Shown: positions 1-8,542, counted from the stretch's first letter. The stretch: DNA of 41,708 bases from a bacterium (GCA_021778755.1 JAJYBZ010000004.1:1-41708), one strand, 5' to 3'. Notes: generated from the sequence alone by a model not told the origin. Translations and numbers: made by a program.

Positions 1-21
1 TTTCTTTAGTAAGATGGGTAT

Positions 22-93
22 ACATCTCTCTGTTCCTTTCGTTTAGTTTGTTGTGCCAACAACCATTCTAACGAATACAGAGAGATGTTTTTT
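22..93 (+). terminator. nested hairpin followed by T6
   Basis: A perfect 12-bp inverted repeat (22-33 with 77-88, acatctctctgt/acagagagatgt) encloses a smaller 6-bp hairpin (48-53 with 57-62) and is followed by six T at 88-93. The nested shape is unusual for a simple terminator. It may end transcription of a gene to the left of the window, or be a structured leader or small RNA end. Confidence 0.4.
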
Positions 94-134
94 AGTGGGT
101 GGTGCAGTTCGGGGTGGAATGTACCCTGTTATTA

Positions 135-163
135 TTGACAAAAATACTAAAATAGGCTAGTAT
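135..163 (+). promoter_or_regulatory. sigma70-type promoter of the orphan gene at 234
   Basis: TTGACA at 135-140, a 17-bp spacer, and TAGTAT at 158-163 give a near-consensus housekeeping promoter. It predicts a start site near 170 and a leader of about 64 nt before the ATG at 234. Confidence 0.65.
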
Positions 164-233
164 ATAGATTATCTCGTGGATATTCGTATTCCGAGCCCAT
201 TGACAAGCAGACACAATCCTACCAGGGAGAGAC

Positions 234-725
234 ATGTCGCACATTGTTGAGATTGAGCTCACTTCCAACCTGAGCGTTACGACGTTCAAGCTGCCGAAGG
301 GAATCGTATTTCATGGTGTGTATATCTACACCAACCCGGAGTTCTGCGAGCAGCCAGAAGATCAGGCTCGCTACCCCGGCGCGATGCACATCGACGATGC
401 ACCGGCGGCTATCCGTGACCTCGTACGAGACATTCAAGGTGTCGCGGGCGTTACCGATGTCGAGATCGACGGTAGCAAGCTGTCGATCTACAGTACGACC
501 GATGACAGGTCGACCTACCGCAACATTGCGGTCGCCGCGGGGTCCATGGTGTTCGGCTTCTTTAGCTGGACGTCTAACGACATTCAGCTGAGGATTTGCG
601 TATCCGAAGGCCTCTTCACTACGATCTATGACGCCATGGGAATCTTGCTGGTTGATCAAGTTCTGGAAGAAATCGGTCAACGGATTGGCTTCATGGACGA
701 GCTCGGTCTGGTCGAACAAGACTGA
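234..725 (+). CDS. orphan 163-aa protein of unusual base composition
   Basis: I do not recognise a family. The protein is soluble, with no signal peptide or membrane segment, is acidic toward the C-terminus, and has a segment (about residues 64-85, VRDIQGVAGVTDVEIDGSKL) shaped like a small alpha/beta fold. The start is supported by a GGGAGAG ribosome site just upstream of ATG 234. Codons are visibly richer in G and C at third positions than in neighbouring genes. It stands alone with its own consensus promoter and two hairpins downstream, so it looks like a self-contained, possibly acquired or highly expressed unit. The opposite-strand reading frame over the same span is a shadow. Confidence 0.75.
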   Translation: MSHIVEIELTSNLSVTTFKLPKGIVFHGVYIYTNPEFCEQPEDQARYPGAMHIDDAPAAIRDLVRDIQGVAGVTDVEIDGSKLSIYSTTDDRSTYRNIAVAAGSMVFGFFSWTSNDIQLRICVSEGLFTTIYDAMGILLVDQVLEEIGQRIGFMDELGLVEQD

Positions 726-741
726 GAACAATGTCGATTGA

Positions 742-797
742 GCAGACACGCCACATAGCGGATCTGCGGCGGCGGATTCTCTATGTGGCGTGTCTGC
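742..797 (+). terminator. 17-bp perfect stem downstream of the orphan gene
   Basis: 742-758 (gcagacacgccacatag) pairs perfectly with 781-797; the 22-nt loop is G/C rich. No T tract follows directly, so this is a strong RNA structure (transcript-end protection or part of a tandem terminator) rather than a textbook terminator. The octamer gcagacac also occurs in the leader at 207-214. Confidence 0.6.
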
Positions 798-817
798 TTG
801 TCGATGTTAAAAACTCG

Positions 818-840
818 AAGCCCTGATGGGCTTATTTTTA
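818..840 (+). terminator. intrinsic terminator
   Basis: aagccc (818-823), loop tgat, gggctt (828-833), then a T-rich tail to 840. It closes the orphan transcription unit, and the stem is also usable in the opposite direction by the minus-strand genes that end at 838. Confidence 0.65.
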
Positions 841-1059
841 TTGGATTTCTATAATTTTATGTTTGGAAGTATGCCCGCGTAGGATGGTGATGTGTGTTTT
901 AGGTACGTTAAAGTGCTTTGCGAGTAGTTTAATAAGGTCTTCATTAGCTTTACCGTCGGCCGCAATCTCGCGAATATACACTACCAGCGACCCGTCGTCG
1001 GTCACCTCAACCAGCGGACCTTTGGTGCTATTGGGTTTAATAATAATACTTAGTTTCAT
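838..1059 (-). CDS. DUF167 (YggU-family) protein
   Basis: A 73-residue protein starting MKLSIIIKPNSTKG. Family hallmarks are the N-terminal strand with KPNS, the central DGSLVVYIREIAADGKAN (the family consensus resembles A-P-x-x-G-K-A-N), then a helix and a closing ILRGHTSKHKIIEI segment. Length fits the family (about 70-100 aa). A longer in-frame start at 1143 would add 28 residues that overlap the upstream gene and do not look like the family, so I prefer 1059. It begins 5 nt after the upstream gene ends, implying cotranscription. DUF167 function is not established. Confidence 0.85.
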   Translation of the reverse strand: MKLSIIIKPNSTKGPLVEVTDDGSLVVYIREIAADGKANEDLIKLLAKHFNVPKTHITILRGHTSKHKIIEIQ

Positions 1060-1064
1060 AGCAG

Positions 1065-1481
1065 TTATTTCGATAAATAATCCGTGAGTTCGGTAAAGGC
1101 TGTTAATGCTAAGTCGCTTGTATCGGGTTGAGTTGGCATGCAATAGCCTTGCAGTGCATATTGTGGCTCGCCTTCGGTATCGTTAAACCATAAAGGCACC
1201 CTGCTATCGGGTGACCAGATGCCGTCATCTGAAATTGTTCCAGGACAGGGGCCTTTCTCTGTAAAGTATAGATATATAGCAAGGGCGCCCTTTGCCTGCT
1301 CGCCAAACTGGACCCGCGATAATATTGTTAATGCTTCAGGGTCTACACCGTGAAATAGTAAGGCTAGTGTATAATCAACTCCCTCTTCTAGAGCTGGAGT
1401 TGGAACACGTTCTTGGAAGTGACTATTATATTCAGCGCGTGAAATTACTCGCAAGCCATAGTTTGGATTATTGTTTATCAT
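1065..1481 (-). CDS. uncharacterised 138-aa protein
   Basis: No family recognised. It is soluble and acidic, with aromatic-rich strands (IYLYFTEKG, VPLWFNDTEG) and no signal peptide or membrane helix. It lies 5 nt upstream of the DUF167 gene and is probably cotranscribed with it. The ATG at 1481 follows an A/T-rich stretch with TATTAT-like hexamers and no ribosome site, like many genes here. Real by its length and by shared strand and spacing with its neighbours. Confidence 0.65.
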   Translation of the reverse strand: MINNNPNYGLRVISRAEYNSHFQERVPTPALEEGVDYTLALLFHGVDPEALTILSRVQFGEQAKGALAIYLYFTEKGPCPGTISDDGIWSPDSRVPLWFNDTEGEPQYALQGYCMPTQPDTSDLALTAFTELTDYLSK

Positions 1482-1536
1482 ATAAATTAATAATATAGAC
1501 TAATTACTGCGATGTACAAACTATAACCATAATGTG

Positions 1537-3852
1537 TTATTCGTGTTTGCGTTTGTGGCCGGGTAGCCAGCCGCGGTGGGCGTGATGGCGGCCGGGTTCC
1601 TGTCGAAGTGTGGCGCCTAGCTTGGCCATAAAGTCAGTACCCAGGTGTGTATGTAACTGCGATAAATTAATCATGTCTTGGCGCTGCTGTGGGCCGAGCT
1701 GATCAAGCATAATGACACCGCGGGCAATGGCTTTAACCTGTTGTTTGATCTGCGGTAGTGGTATAGCCGGGATACGTTTAGTATGGAATTTACGTAAACC
1801 ACGGCGTTCGCGCTCCAACTGCTCGTAGGCCCAGTTGGCAAAGGCATCTTGGAAAGCTCGTTGGTTGGGTTTGGTATTGTCTGTAATAGCCACGCCTGAA
1901 CCCTCCAGTACCTCGCCTTTGTAGCGCACTTGTTGGCGCTCAACTAGCATACCAGTACGTGGGTCGTAGATGGTGCGACCGCGCTTAATAGCGAACGATT
2001 CGGGCGCTAACTCAGCTAGCCAGCTGGCATTTACGGCCGTAACGGCCTGGACAAGGTGGAGGGTTTGCAGAATACCACCATAAATTGGAACTTGTAGATC
2101 GAACGGCGTGCCGGCAACCAGCCTAGGGTTACGGACCACTGTGCCAGTCGAAAGTTCACGGGCGACGTTAGTAGCAATGTGTGTGGCATTGCCGCCTTCG
2201 TCCACAATCCATAACTGATCAATCTGGCCAGCGATAACACAGCGCATCAATTGGTCTTGCTCGTCATCGGTAATTGGCGTCAAGGCCGTATCGTCCAGTT
2301 CAATGTCGCTCAAATCATGGTTAAGGCGTTGCATAACTTCGCGCGCTTTGCTGACGTTCTTGCTGATTATGCCTAGGTCGTCATACCTATCAGAGGTAAT
2401 ATTGGGTAATGCCAAAAAGACGTCGTATTGGGCTAACAGGTCGGACTTAGATTGTTTCGTCAACTTGCGCCAACCAGTATAGCGCGGACCGCTTTTAACT
2501 ATACCGCCAACCTCTTGAATGCCAATTATCGCGGCCAATTTGGATTGAACAGCCCGGCTGTACAAGTGTGATTCGATTAACATGCGTGCATAACTAGACT
2601 CAACTGGATATTGCTCCATTTGACGGCCGATTTTAGTGACTTCACCCTTTTGCGTTAAGGCGCCCAAGGCAATAAGCGTTCGTTTAGCACGCTGAATGGC
2701 TTTGTCGCTTGGGTCATGATAAAAGTCGAGTTGTTCGACATCAATACCGACACTTGCCAGACGGAGGGTCAAACGGTCGATGTGTTTGCGCAAGATTTCG
2801 GGTGTGGCGTATTCAGGACGGTCATTGAAGTCGAGACACGCCATCGAACCATATGGCGCCAAGATATATTCTCCGGCCTTGGTGCGTCCAGCCCGACCAG
2901 CGCGTTGCAGGCTGTCGGCCTGGGATATCTGAGCTATAAATAGTCCCTCAACACCGTTTCTGACCTCGCTACGGCGCTCCAGCCCGCTATCGATGACAAC
3001 GTCGATGTCATCGATTGTGATACTAGTTTGGGCAATATTGGTGGCTAGAATGACTTTACCATTAGGATAGCTGTCAAAAGCTTGCTGTTGAGCAGTTGCC
3101 TCGAGCTGTGAGTGCAAAGGGATAATCGGTACACCGGCTTCGCGGGTTTTGAGTGAAATTGCTTCGGTGACTTCTTGGATTTCAGATTTGCCGGGTAGGA
3201 AGACTAGCATATTACTGACCTGGGTGTTGAGCTTTTTCAGGATTTCCTGGACGACATCGGTGCCACGGCGCTTTTTGACCTCGAAACTACGTCCGGGTAT
3301 GTTAATCACAGCCTTTGTGTCAAAGAAGGCTGCTAATGTACCGGTTTCGATTGTGGCGCTCATAATCACAACTTTGAAATCGGGCTCTTCCTGGCAACGC
3401 TTCTTGGCCCAAGCGACTAGGACTTCCATATTCTCATTCCACTCATGGACTTCGTCAAGCACCAAGATTTGCTTACTTTTAACACCAACACCGGTAATTT
3501 CACGCACTAATTGTAGGCCATCAGTACAATACAGAATTTGCGTATCGGGATTATCATCGCGCTCATGCGCCGTACGATAACCAATAATTGGCTCACTATT
3601 ACCACTGGTCCGTAGGCCCCATTCCTCACGGACGCGTCGTGATAAATTCCGTGCAGCCAGGATGCGTGGCTGCGTGACGATAACCTTGTCGTAACCGTGC
3701 GCGGCTAGGTATTGTGGAACCTGAGTACTCTTACCGGCCCCCGTCTCAGCAGTAATAATCGTGACTTGGTTAGAGTCGACCGTCCTAGTGATCGCCTCCA
3801 TGTAATCGAAGATTGGTAGGTCGCTATTAAAGCCGCTTGGGGTTGTAGTCAT
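1537..3852 (-). CDS. DEAH-type RNA helicase (HrpA/HrpB-like)
   Basis: A 771-residue superfamily 2 helicase acting on RNA in the cytoplasm. In order: Walker A AETGAGKST (residues 35-43), motif II DEVH (133-136, a variant of DEAH), motif III SAT (165-167), the ATNIAQTSITI segment (270-280) and motif VI QRAGRAGRT (316-324). A helicase-associated region follows (about 390-500), then a basic tail ending in HKRKHE. Length is nearer HrpB than the much longer HrpA, but the two cannot be separated by eye. A TACAAT box lies 7 nt before the ATG, predicting a leaderless mRNA. Confidence 0.92.
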   Translation of the reverse strand: MTTTPSGFNSDLPIFDYMEAITRTVDSNQVTIITAETGAGKSTQVPQYLAAHGYDKVIVTQPRILAARNLSRRVREEWGLRTSGNSEPIIGYRTAHERDDNPDTQILYCTDGLQLVREITGVGVKSKQILVLDEVHEWNENMEVLVAWAKKRCQEEPDFKVVIMSATIETGTLAAFFDTKAVINIPGRSFEVKKRRGTDVVQEILKKLNTQVSNMLVFLPGKSEIQEVTEAISLKTREAGVPIIPLHSQLEATAQQQAFDSYPNGKVILATNIAQTSITIDDIDVVIDSGLERRSEVRNGVEGLFIAQISQADSLQRAGRAGRTKAGEYILAPYGSMACLDFNDRPEYATPEILRKHIDRLTLRLASVGIDVEQLDFYHDPSDKAIQRAKRTLIALGALTQKGEVTKIGRQMEQYPVESSYARMLIESHLYSRAVQSKLAAIIGIQEVGGIVKSGPRYTGWRKLTKQSKSDLLAQYDVFLALPNITSDRYDDLGIISKNVSKAREVMQRLNHDLSDIELDDTALTPITDDEQDQLMRCVIAGQIDQLWIVDEGGNATHIATNVARELSTGTVVRNPRLVAGTPFDLQVPIYGGILQTLHLVQAVTAVNASWLAELAPESFAIKRGRTIYDPRTGMLVERQQVRYKGEVLEGSGVAITDNTKPNQRAFQDAFANWAYEQLERERRGLRKFHTKRIPAIPLPQIKQQVKAIARGVIMLDQLGPQQRQDMINLSQLHTHLGTDFMAKLGATLRQEPGRHHAHRGWLPGHKRKHE

Positions 3853-3859
3853 TGTTTAT

Positions 3860-3865
3860 ATTGTA
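3860..3865 (-). promoter_or_regulatory. -10 box placed for a leaderless helicase mRNA
   Basis: TACAAT on the minus strand, 7 nt before ATG 3852, with no ribosome site between them. Confidence 0.45.
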
Positions 3866-3877
3866 ACTTACTTGCGA

Positions 3878-4867
3878 CTAGTCGTTGTCGTAATCGTCTT
3901 TGCTCTCGAGCGAAGTGGCCCCAATAAAGGCTCGGATTGGAATATAATACAAACTCCCTGTTTTATAATTCGATAATATTATTGACGGATATAATCTGAT
4001 TGGTTCGCTCAGGTCGCTTGCGGGGGTTTGTTGAATAAGGTCGATAAAATCACAGCCTACAACTTCGCCAACTGGGATATTCCAATGATTGCTCGGTTTA
4101 TTAACTTGGTCTACAAAGCTGATGCCGGATTCATTAACTATGAAAAATTCGCTAGTTTCGACCTCGATCGTGTCGTCGCTGTAGGTTGCGATAACGTCTT
4201 GTTCGGCTGCCTGGGCGCTTAAACGCAACATCGCGCCTCGTTCTGTAGCCGCTGCATTGTGATATGCAGGGCTTTTAATAATCGCCTCGGCATTATCAGC
4301 GTGGCGTATCAAAGCATGTTTTAGTTGGTTACTTTCATATGAATATTCATAGACTTCAAGGTCGCCGTCATCCTGCGTGACTGGTTCACTTTCGCTGATA
4401 TTTAATATGTCGCCCGGTGATATGAAATATGTGTCTTGGCGCAGCGTACCGTCGCCCTTGTCGGTTGCTTTATGGAACTGGCACATTACCTTATACACTA
4501 AGTCTTCGCTTGATCCATAGGGTAGGCGCAGTACCAGCGCGCCGTCATAATCCAGTCCATCAATATCAGCTAAGCCTTGAGCTGCTCGACCGTTGCTATC
4601 GAGATATAAGGTGCCTTCATGATCGGCGCAGTACACATAACCCGATATAGTGAAGGGCATTTCTTCAGGTGCGTCCTGGAAATACCAATTAATTAACGTT
4701 TCGGCACGGTTTTTGTAAGCATATAGATATTTATTTGCCTGTGGGGTTTTTGAGATGCTTTCGATGCCCGCTTCCATGATTTCAATAGACGTTATTAGTA
4801 CTGGATCGCGCAATCTAGATAATAAGTCACTAACTTCATGGTCGATTGGCTGAGGCTCGTTGTCCAT
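3878..4867 (-). CDS. uncharacterised 329-aa acidic protein
   Basis: Not recognised. It is acidic with no membrane segment; the N-terminal third looks helical (LLSRLRDPVLITSIEIMEAG), and the rest is strand-rich with repeated aromatic/acidic stretches (LEVYEYSYES, GSLYYIPIRAFIG). It is the last of three consecutive unknown genes on this strand (with 4920-5531 and 5634-6071), each separated by 50-100 nt. They may form one transcription unit with a shared unknown role, but no conserved motif ties them together. Confidence 0.7.
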   Translation of the reverse strand: MDNEPQPIDHEVSDLLSRLRDPVLITSIEIMEAGIESISKTPQANKYLYAYKNRAETLINWYFQDAPEEMPFTISGYVYCADHEGTLYLDSNGRAAQGLADIDGLDYDGALVLRLPYGSSEDLVYKVMCQFHKATDKGDGTLRQDTYFISPGDILNISESEPVTQDDGDLEVYEYSYESNQLKHALIRHADNAEAIIKSPAYHNAAATERGAMLRLSAQAAEQDVIATYSDDTIEVETSEFFIVNESGISFVDQVNKPSNHWNIPVGEVVGCDFIDLIQQTPASDLSEPIRLYPSIILSNYKTGSLYYIPIRAFIGATSLESKDDYDND

Positions 4868-4919
4868 TGGGATATTATTTTATATTCAGCTGAAGAATGC
4901 AAGCATTAGCGAGGTTTGA

Positions 4920-5531
4920 TTATTGTAATCGTTGTAGTTTTAATGTTTCATACAGAGGCACTAAGACGTCGCCTTTGATAGGATAAACATCTGTACCGTC
5001 AAGTGTATTGGCATCTCGGAGTCGGATCGTTGGAAAGTGTGGGTCCCTAGGCAACAGTCGTTCGAGTGCCGGGTCGATACCCATCGGTTGTTCGGTGAAA
5101 TAAAGCAAATCATCATCAGATGGCATTGCCTCGGGGCTGATGGCGACCAGATTGCCACCAATCGCAAAACCGGGCTGCAGCTGCAGGCGGGTCAACGTCC
5201 CGTCGGTCTTTTCAATGTAAAAAACCGTTTGGCCACTAGCTTTTACATAATCGCCAATCTTGAGGCCGTTGCCTAGTTGTTCAAATGTGATCATTGTTCG
5301 CTCTTTTAACTCTGTTGCCTGTCGGACTAGGTCATGGATGTCATAGGCACCTTGCTGGCTATACAGATTGTTACGATAGCTGGCGTATAGTGCCCTTATT
5401 AAGACAACGTCGCCGAAGGCTGATACGTATTTCGGCTCGATGTCAGGCGAATCTCCCAGGTCGCGCACGATATCGTTAAAAATCCGATCCGTGTCGGGTT
5501 TATCGCCAAACGACTCTGGTCCAAGACTCAT
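4920..5531 (-). CDS. uncharacterised protein, about 203 aa
   Basis: Not recognised. The N-terminal half is helical (IFNDIVRDLGDSPDI, YDIHDLVRQATELKERT); the C-terminal half is beta-rich, with an OB- or barrel-like stretch (LKIGDYVKASGQTVFYIE). The frame could open at a TTG at 5546, but ATG 5531 (MSLGPESF) is the better start. It sits between two other unknown genes on the same strand, and its strand-rich C-terminus resembles them in style, not clearly in sequence. Confidence 0.65.
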   Translation of the reverse strand: MSLGPESFGDKPDTDRIFNDIVRDLGDSPDIEPKYVSAFGDVVLIRALYASYRNNLYSQQGAYDIHDLVRQATELKERTMITFEQLGNGLKIGDYVKASGQTVFYIEKTDGTLTRLQLQPGFAIGGNLVAISPEAMPSDDDLLYFTEQPMGIDPALERLLPRDPHFPTIRLRDANTLDGTDVYPIKGDVLVPLYETLKLQRLQ

Positions 5532-5633
5532 ATCAATAAAAATCAATTTCTTAAAGGTATAACTTAGCTCTAGCTTATCTTTTTGCCAGATTCTATAACT
5601 CGATAATTTTCAGATGCCTGCTGTTTGATTGGA

Positions 5634-6071
5634 TTATAGACATAGGTCGAGTTGCCGACCCAGTTCTGGTATATGGCTCGACTGTGTATAGGCACCGTGC
5701 TGCGCACTTGGGTGACCGTACTTTATAAAGTAGCTGCGTACCAGCTCGACAATTATATCGGTACCTGGTTTGCGAAAGAATAGACCTTCTAAATTATCTG
5801 GTACTTGGGGTACCCAGGTGTTATCGCTTAGTAACCAACCATCAACTCGCTGACTGGGCTGCAATGCCTGGTTATTGAGGGCGACTGTCAGGGAATTATT
5901 TCTTATCTCATCGACTGTTACTGGTACTGATAAAGCTAGCGATCCGAAGCCCCTAGTCAGCGACATGAGGTTATATAGTTCGCCTTTAACAATCTGCGGT
6001 GGACTTAATCGTTCATCGAATTTGTCCGCATAATCACGCTCCGTGCATATCATTGCTCGTACTTCTGACAT
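5634..6071 (-). CDS. uncharacterised 145-aa protein
   Basis: Not recognised. A soluble protein with a mixed sequence (GFGSLALSVPVTVDEI, WLLSDNTWVPQVPDN) and no motif I can name. It is the first gene of the unknown trio and is divergent from the gene at 6171, with about 100 nt of A/T-rich DNA between the two starts that must hold both promoters. Confidence 0.6.
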   Translation of the reverse strand: MSEVRAMICTERDYADKFDERLSPPQIVKGELYNLMSLTRGFGSLALSVPVTVDEIRNNSLTVALNNQALQPSQRVDGWLLSDNTWVPQVPDNLEGLFFRKPGTDIIVELVRSYFIKYGHPSAQHGAYTQSSHIPELGRQLDLCL

Positions 6072-6134
6072 ATATTACACTGTAATATCGCACCATACAT
6101 AAGATTTGGCAACCATAACTAGTAAGATAGCTTA

Positions 6135-6163
6135 TTGCTATAATACATAAAAACTGGTATAAT
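6135..6163 (+). promoter_or_regulatory. promoter placing the transcript start at the ATG
   Basis: TTGCTA at 6135-6140, a 17-bp spacer and a consensus TATAAT at 6158-6163. The predicted transcript start falls on or next to ATG 6171, so the mRNA should have no 5-prime leader. Confidence 0.6.
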
Positions 6164-6170
6164 ATATATT

Positions 6171-6608
6171 ATGAATGAAAAACTAAATGTTAAAGATAGA
6201 TGTCTAGAGTGTCCTGTTATTATTGACGGCCTCCGGCGGATCACAGCTCATAACCAGCTGATCGATGAGCTAATTGTCACATCTACTGGGCATGAATTGC
6301 CCCAGGCGGCAGAGCAGTTGATGATAATGGTAGCCCGGGATAATCCAAGTGTCGATACCTCACCAGAAGCTGTCGCTCGATTTGTCAAGTTAGTGCGGGG
6401 CGTCAATGGCGAAGCTGTGCAGTATGGCGAAGAGTTTATCGATGATATCAAACGAGAGTTAGCCGCACACGCCCTAGGGTGCCTCGGGCCGGTAACGACT
6501 AGTGCGAGTCCGGACAATCGTCGGCAATATGTCACGACAGTGTGCGCTTCGCCGCGCATGACGGATGACGTAACTGAATTAGCCGTTGTCAAGCGGCTTA
6601 GATTATAA
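6171..6608 (+). CDS. uncharacterised 145-aa protein with N-terminal CxxC
   Basis: Not recognised. Begins with a short basic stretch and a CLEC pair (residues 12-15), followed by a helical middle (VARFVKLVRGVNGEAVQYGEEF). The CxxC could bind metal or be redox active, but a second ligand pair is not obvious. Its last 11 nt overlap, tail to tail, the 3-prime end of the metal ATPase gene. The promoter predicts a leaderless mRNA. Confidence 0.65.
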   Translation: MNEKLNVKDRCLECPVIIDGLRRITAHNQLIDELIVTSTGHELPQAAEQLMIMVARDNPSVDTSPEAVARFVKLVRGVNGEAVQYGEEFIDDIKRELAAHALGCLGPVTTSASPDNRRQYVTTVCASPRMTDDVTELAVVKRLRL

Positions 6609-8445
6609 ACTTCTTGTCGGTATGGGCGCGCAAGGCGTTAAAGATTACGATCACATCGACAATTTCTTGAATTAAGGCGCCGGAAACTGGCGAAAACCTA
6701 CCAGTGGCGTAGATCACCATTAAACCGACACTTAGGCCGATGCCGATAAAGATACTTTGACGAGCAACCGCAAAGGTTTCTTGGGCAATATTAATGGCTG
6801 TAGCGACATAGCTAAGGTCGTCGTTCATGATGACTAAGTCGGCGGACTCACTAGCGGCCGCACTACCTTTGGCGCCCAGTGCGATGCCAACATCGGCAGC
6901 AGTCAAGACCGGGGCATCATTGACCCCATCGCCGACAAAGGCAACGGGTTGGTTGGGCGTTGTCTTGATAATGCGCAATTTATCTTCGGGTAGTAAGTGG
7001 GCTTTGAACTCATCAATACCGAGCTGATCAGCGATTGATTTAGCCGCAGCCTCATTGTCGCCAGATAACATCAGGACATGCTGGATGCCAAGCCGACCTA
7101 AGGCGTTCAGGGTGACTTTGGATTCGCGGCGCAATTTATCGGTAAAGCTAATCACGCCAGCTAGTTTATGGTTAACAGCGACATAGGTGGCTGTTTGCTG
7201 AACTGTGTTCTGATCAAAGTTTGCCGGAATCGATACTTTACTCGTCTCCATAAAATTATAATGTCCGACGATAATATGTGATTTACCGACTGTTGCAGCC
7301 ATGCCGTTGCCGGTAACTTCATGGGTGTTGCTGGCATTAAGGAGCGCAAGTTTACGGTGTTTTGCTGCGGCAACAATAGCATCAGCCAGGATATGATTGG
7401 AGCCCTGCTCGATAGTAGCGGCATATTGTAGAACTTCGGTTTCGTTAAAACCCGACATTGACAACACTCGATCAACCGTTGGCGTGCCGTGCGTTAATGT
7501 TCCGGTTTTATCGAAGGCGACGGTTTTAATAGTGGCAAGCTTCTCGAGGGCAGCGCCAGTTTTAACAATAATACCGTAACGGCTAGCGCGACTCATGCCT
7601 GATATTAACGCAATTGGCGCCGCTAACAACAACGGACATGGTGTCGCCACGACAATGACTTCTAGGAAGCGCACAGGATTACCAGATATAATCCAAACCG
7701 ACAACGCAATCACGTAAGCGATGATTGTAAACGGAATACTGTAGCGATCGGCCATACGAACAAATGGTGACTGGGTTTCGCTAGCTTGTTGGACTAATTT
7801 AATAATTTGTTGATACTGGCTATCAGCGGCGACGTGGATGACTTTGACGTGTATCAAACTATCGATGATGATTGAGCCGCTAAGGACCGTGTCGCCGACT
7901 TTTTTATATTGCGGCAGACTTTCACCGGTCAAACTAGACTCATCAATGCTCGTCGAGCCTTCGGTGATAGTTGCGTCAACTGGTGCGATATCACCCGATC
8001 TGATCTCCAGGATATCGCCAACTTTGACATGCTGAACTTGCGTCTCGACGACTTTATCGCCGCGGACGACGCGAGCCATGATTGGGGCCCGCGCCAGTAG
8101 GGCCCGTAACTCAGATTGCGCACGCCGCCCAGCGTAATCCTCTAGCGCCTCGCCGCCAGTTAGCATGATTACAACGATAATAGCCGCCCACTGTTCGCCC
8201 AGTAATACGGCCGAAATAATTGCCGTAGCGGCTAGGATATCGATGCCGTAACGTCCGCCAATGATGTCTTGCCACATACGATACAGCAGCGGCAACATCA
8301 AGGCTAACGCTATAACCCCCATAATCAATCTAGCAACGTCAGCAAAAGTCGTTAATTGGAGTAGTAGGACAATGACTAGTGTGAGTATCGCAACCGTGAA
8401 CTGCCAGTAGTGTTTTACAAATGTTTGGATTGATGAAAAGCTCAT
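6598..8445 (-). CDS. P1B-type heavy-metal transporting ATPase, TPC class
   Basis: A 615-residue membrane ATPase that exports or imports a transition metal. Visible motifs: actuator TGES (173-176), membrane ion site TPCP (268-271), phosphorylation site DKTGTLT (312-318), hinge GDGVNDAP (505-512) and QEIVD (593-597) in the last helix. TPCP with QExxD matches, from memory, the P1B-5 group, whose substrate is debated (nickel, iron or cobalt). There is no N-terminal metal-binding domain and no C-terminal hemerythrin domain. The usual HP pair of the nucleotide-binding domain reads HI (351-352). A TATACT box 7 nt before the ATG predicts a leaderless mRNA. Confidence 0.92.
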   Translation of the reverse strand: MSFSSIQTFVKHYWQFTVAILTLVIVLLLQLTTFADVARLIMGVIALALMLPLLYRMWQDIIGGRYGIDILAATAIISAVLLGEQWAAIIVVIMLTGGEALEDYAGRRAQSELRALLARAPIMARVVRGDKVVETQVQHVKVGDILEIRSGDIAPVDATITEGSTSIDESSLTGESLPQYKKVGDTVLSGSIIIDSLIHVKVIHVAADSQYQQIIKLVQQASETQSPFVRMADRYSIPFTIIAYVIALSVWIISGNPVRFLEVIVVATPCPLLLAAPIALISGMSRASRYGIIVKTGAALEKLATIKTVAFDKTGTLTHGTPTVDRVLSMSGFNETEVLQYAATIEQGSNHILADAIVAAAKHRKLALLNASNTHEVTGNGMAATVGKSHIIVGHYNFMETSKVSIPANFDQNTVQQTATYVAVNHKLAGVISFTDKLRRESKVTLNALGRLGIQHVLMLSGDNEAAAKSIADQLGIDEFKAHLLPEDKLRIIKTTPNQPVAFVGDGVNDAPVLTAADVGIALGAKGSAAASESADLVIMNDDLSYVATAINIAQETFAVARQSIFIGIGLSVGLMVIYATGRFSPVSGALIQEIVDVIVIFNALRAHTDKKFII

Positions 8446-8452
8446 GCTTATT

Positions 8453-8458
8453 AGTATA
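8453..8458 (-). promoter_or_regulatory. -10 box of the metal ATPase gene
   Basis: TATACT on the minus strand, 7 nt before ATG 8445, with no ribosome site between them. Confidence 0.45.
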
Positions 8459-8493
8459 CAATACGTAGAAATGTGGCGGGACCCTGTACCAAC

Positions 8494-8516
8494 TAATAAA
8501 GAGGCCTTGCGACCTC
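8494..8516 (-). terminator. intrinsic terminator of the DUF5667 gene
   Basis: Read on the minus strand: gaggtc, GCAA tetraloop, ggcctc, then tttatta. A short stable stem with a T-rich tail just after the DUF5667 stop. Confidence 0.65.
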
Positions 8517-8542
8517 ATTATTAGTCTGTCATTTAGATCATC

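Noticed and set aside
219-749. 176-aa minus-strand frame opposite the orphan gene
   Set aside because: Exactly overlaps the plus-strand gene that has a consensus promoter, ribosome site and terminators; low-complexity shadow translation.
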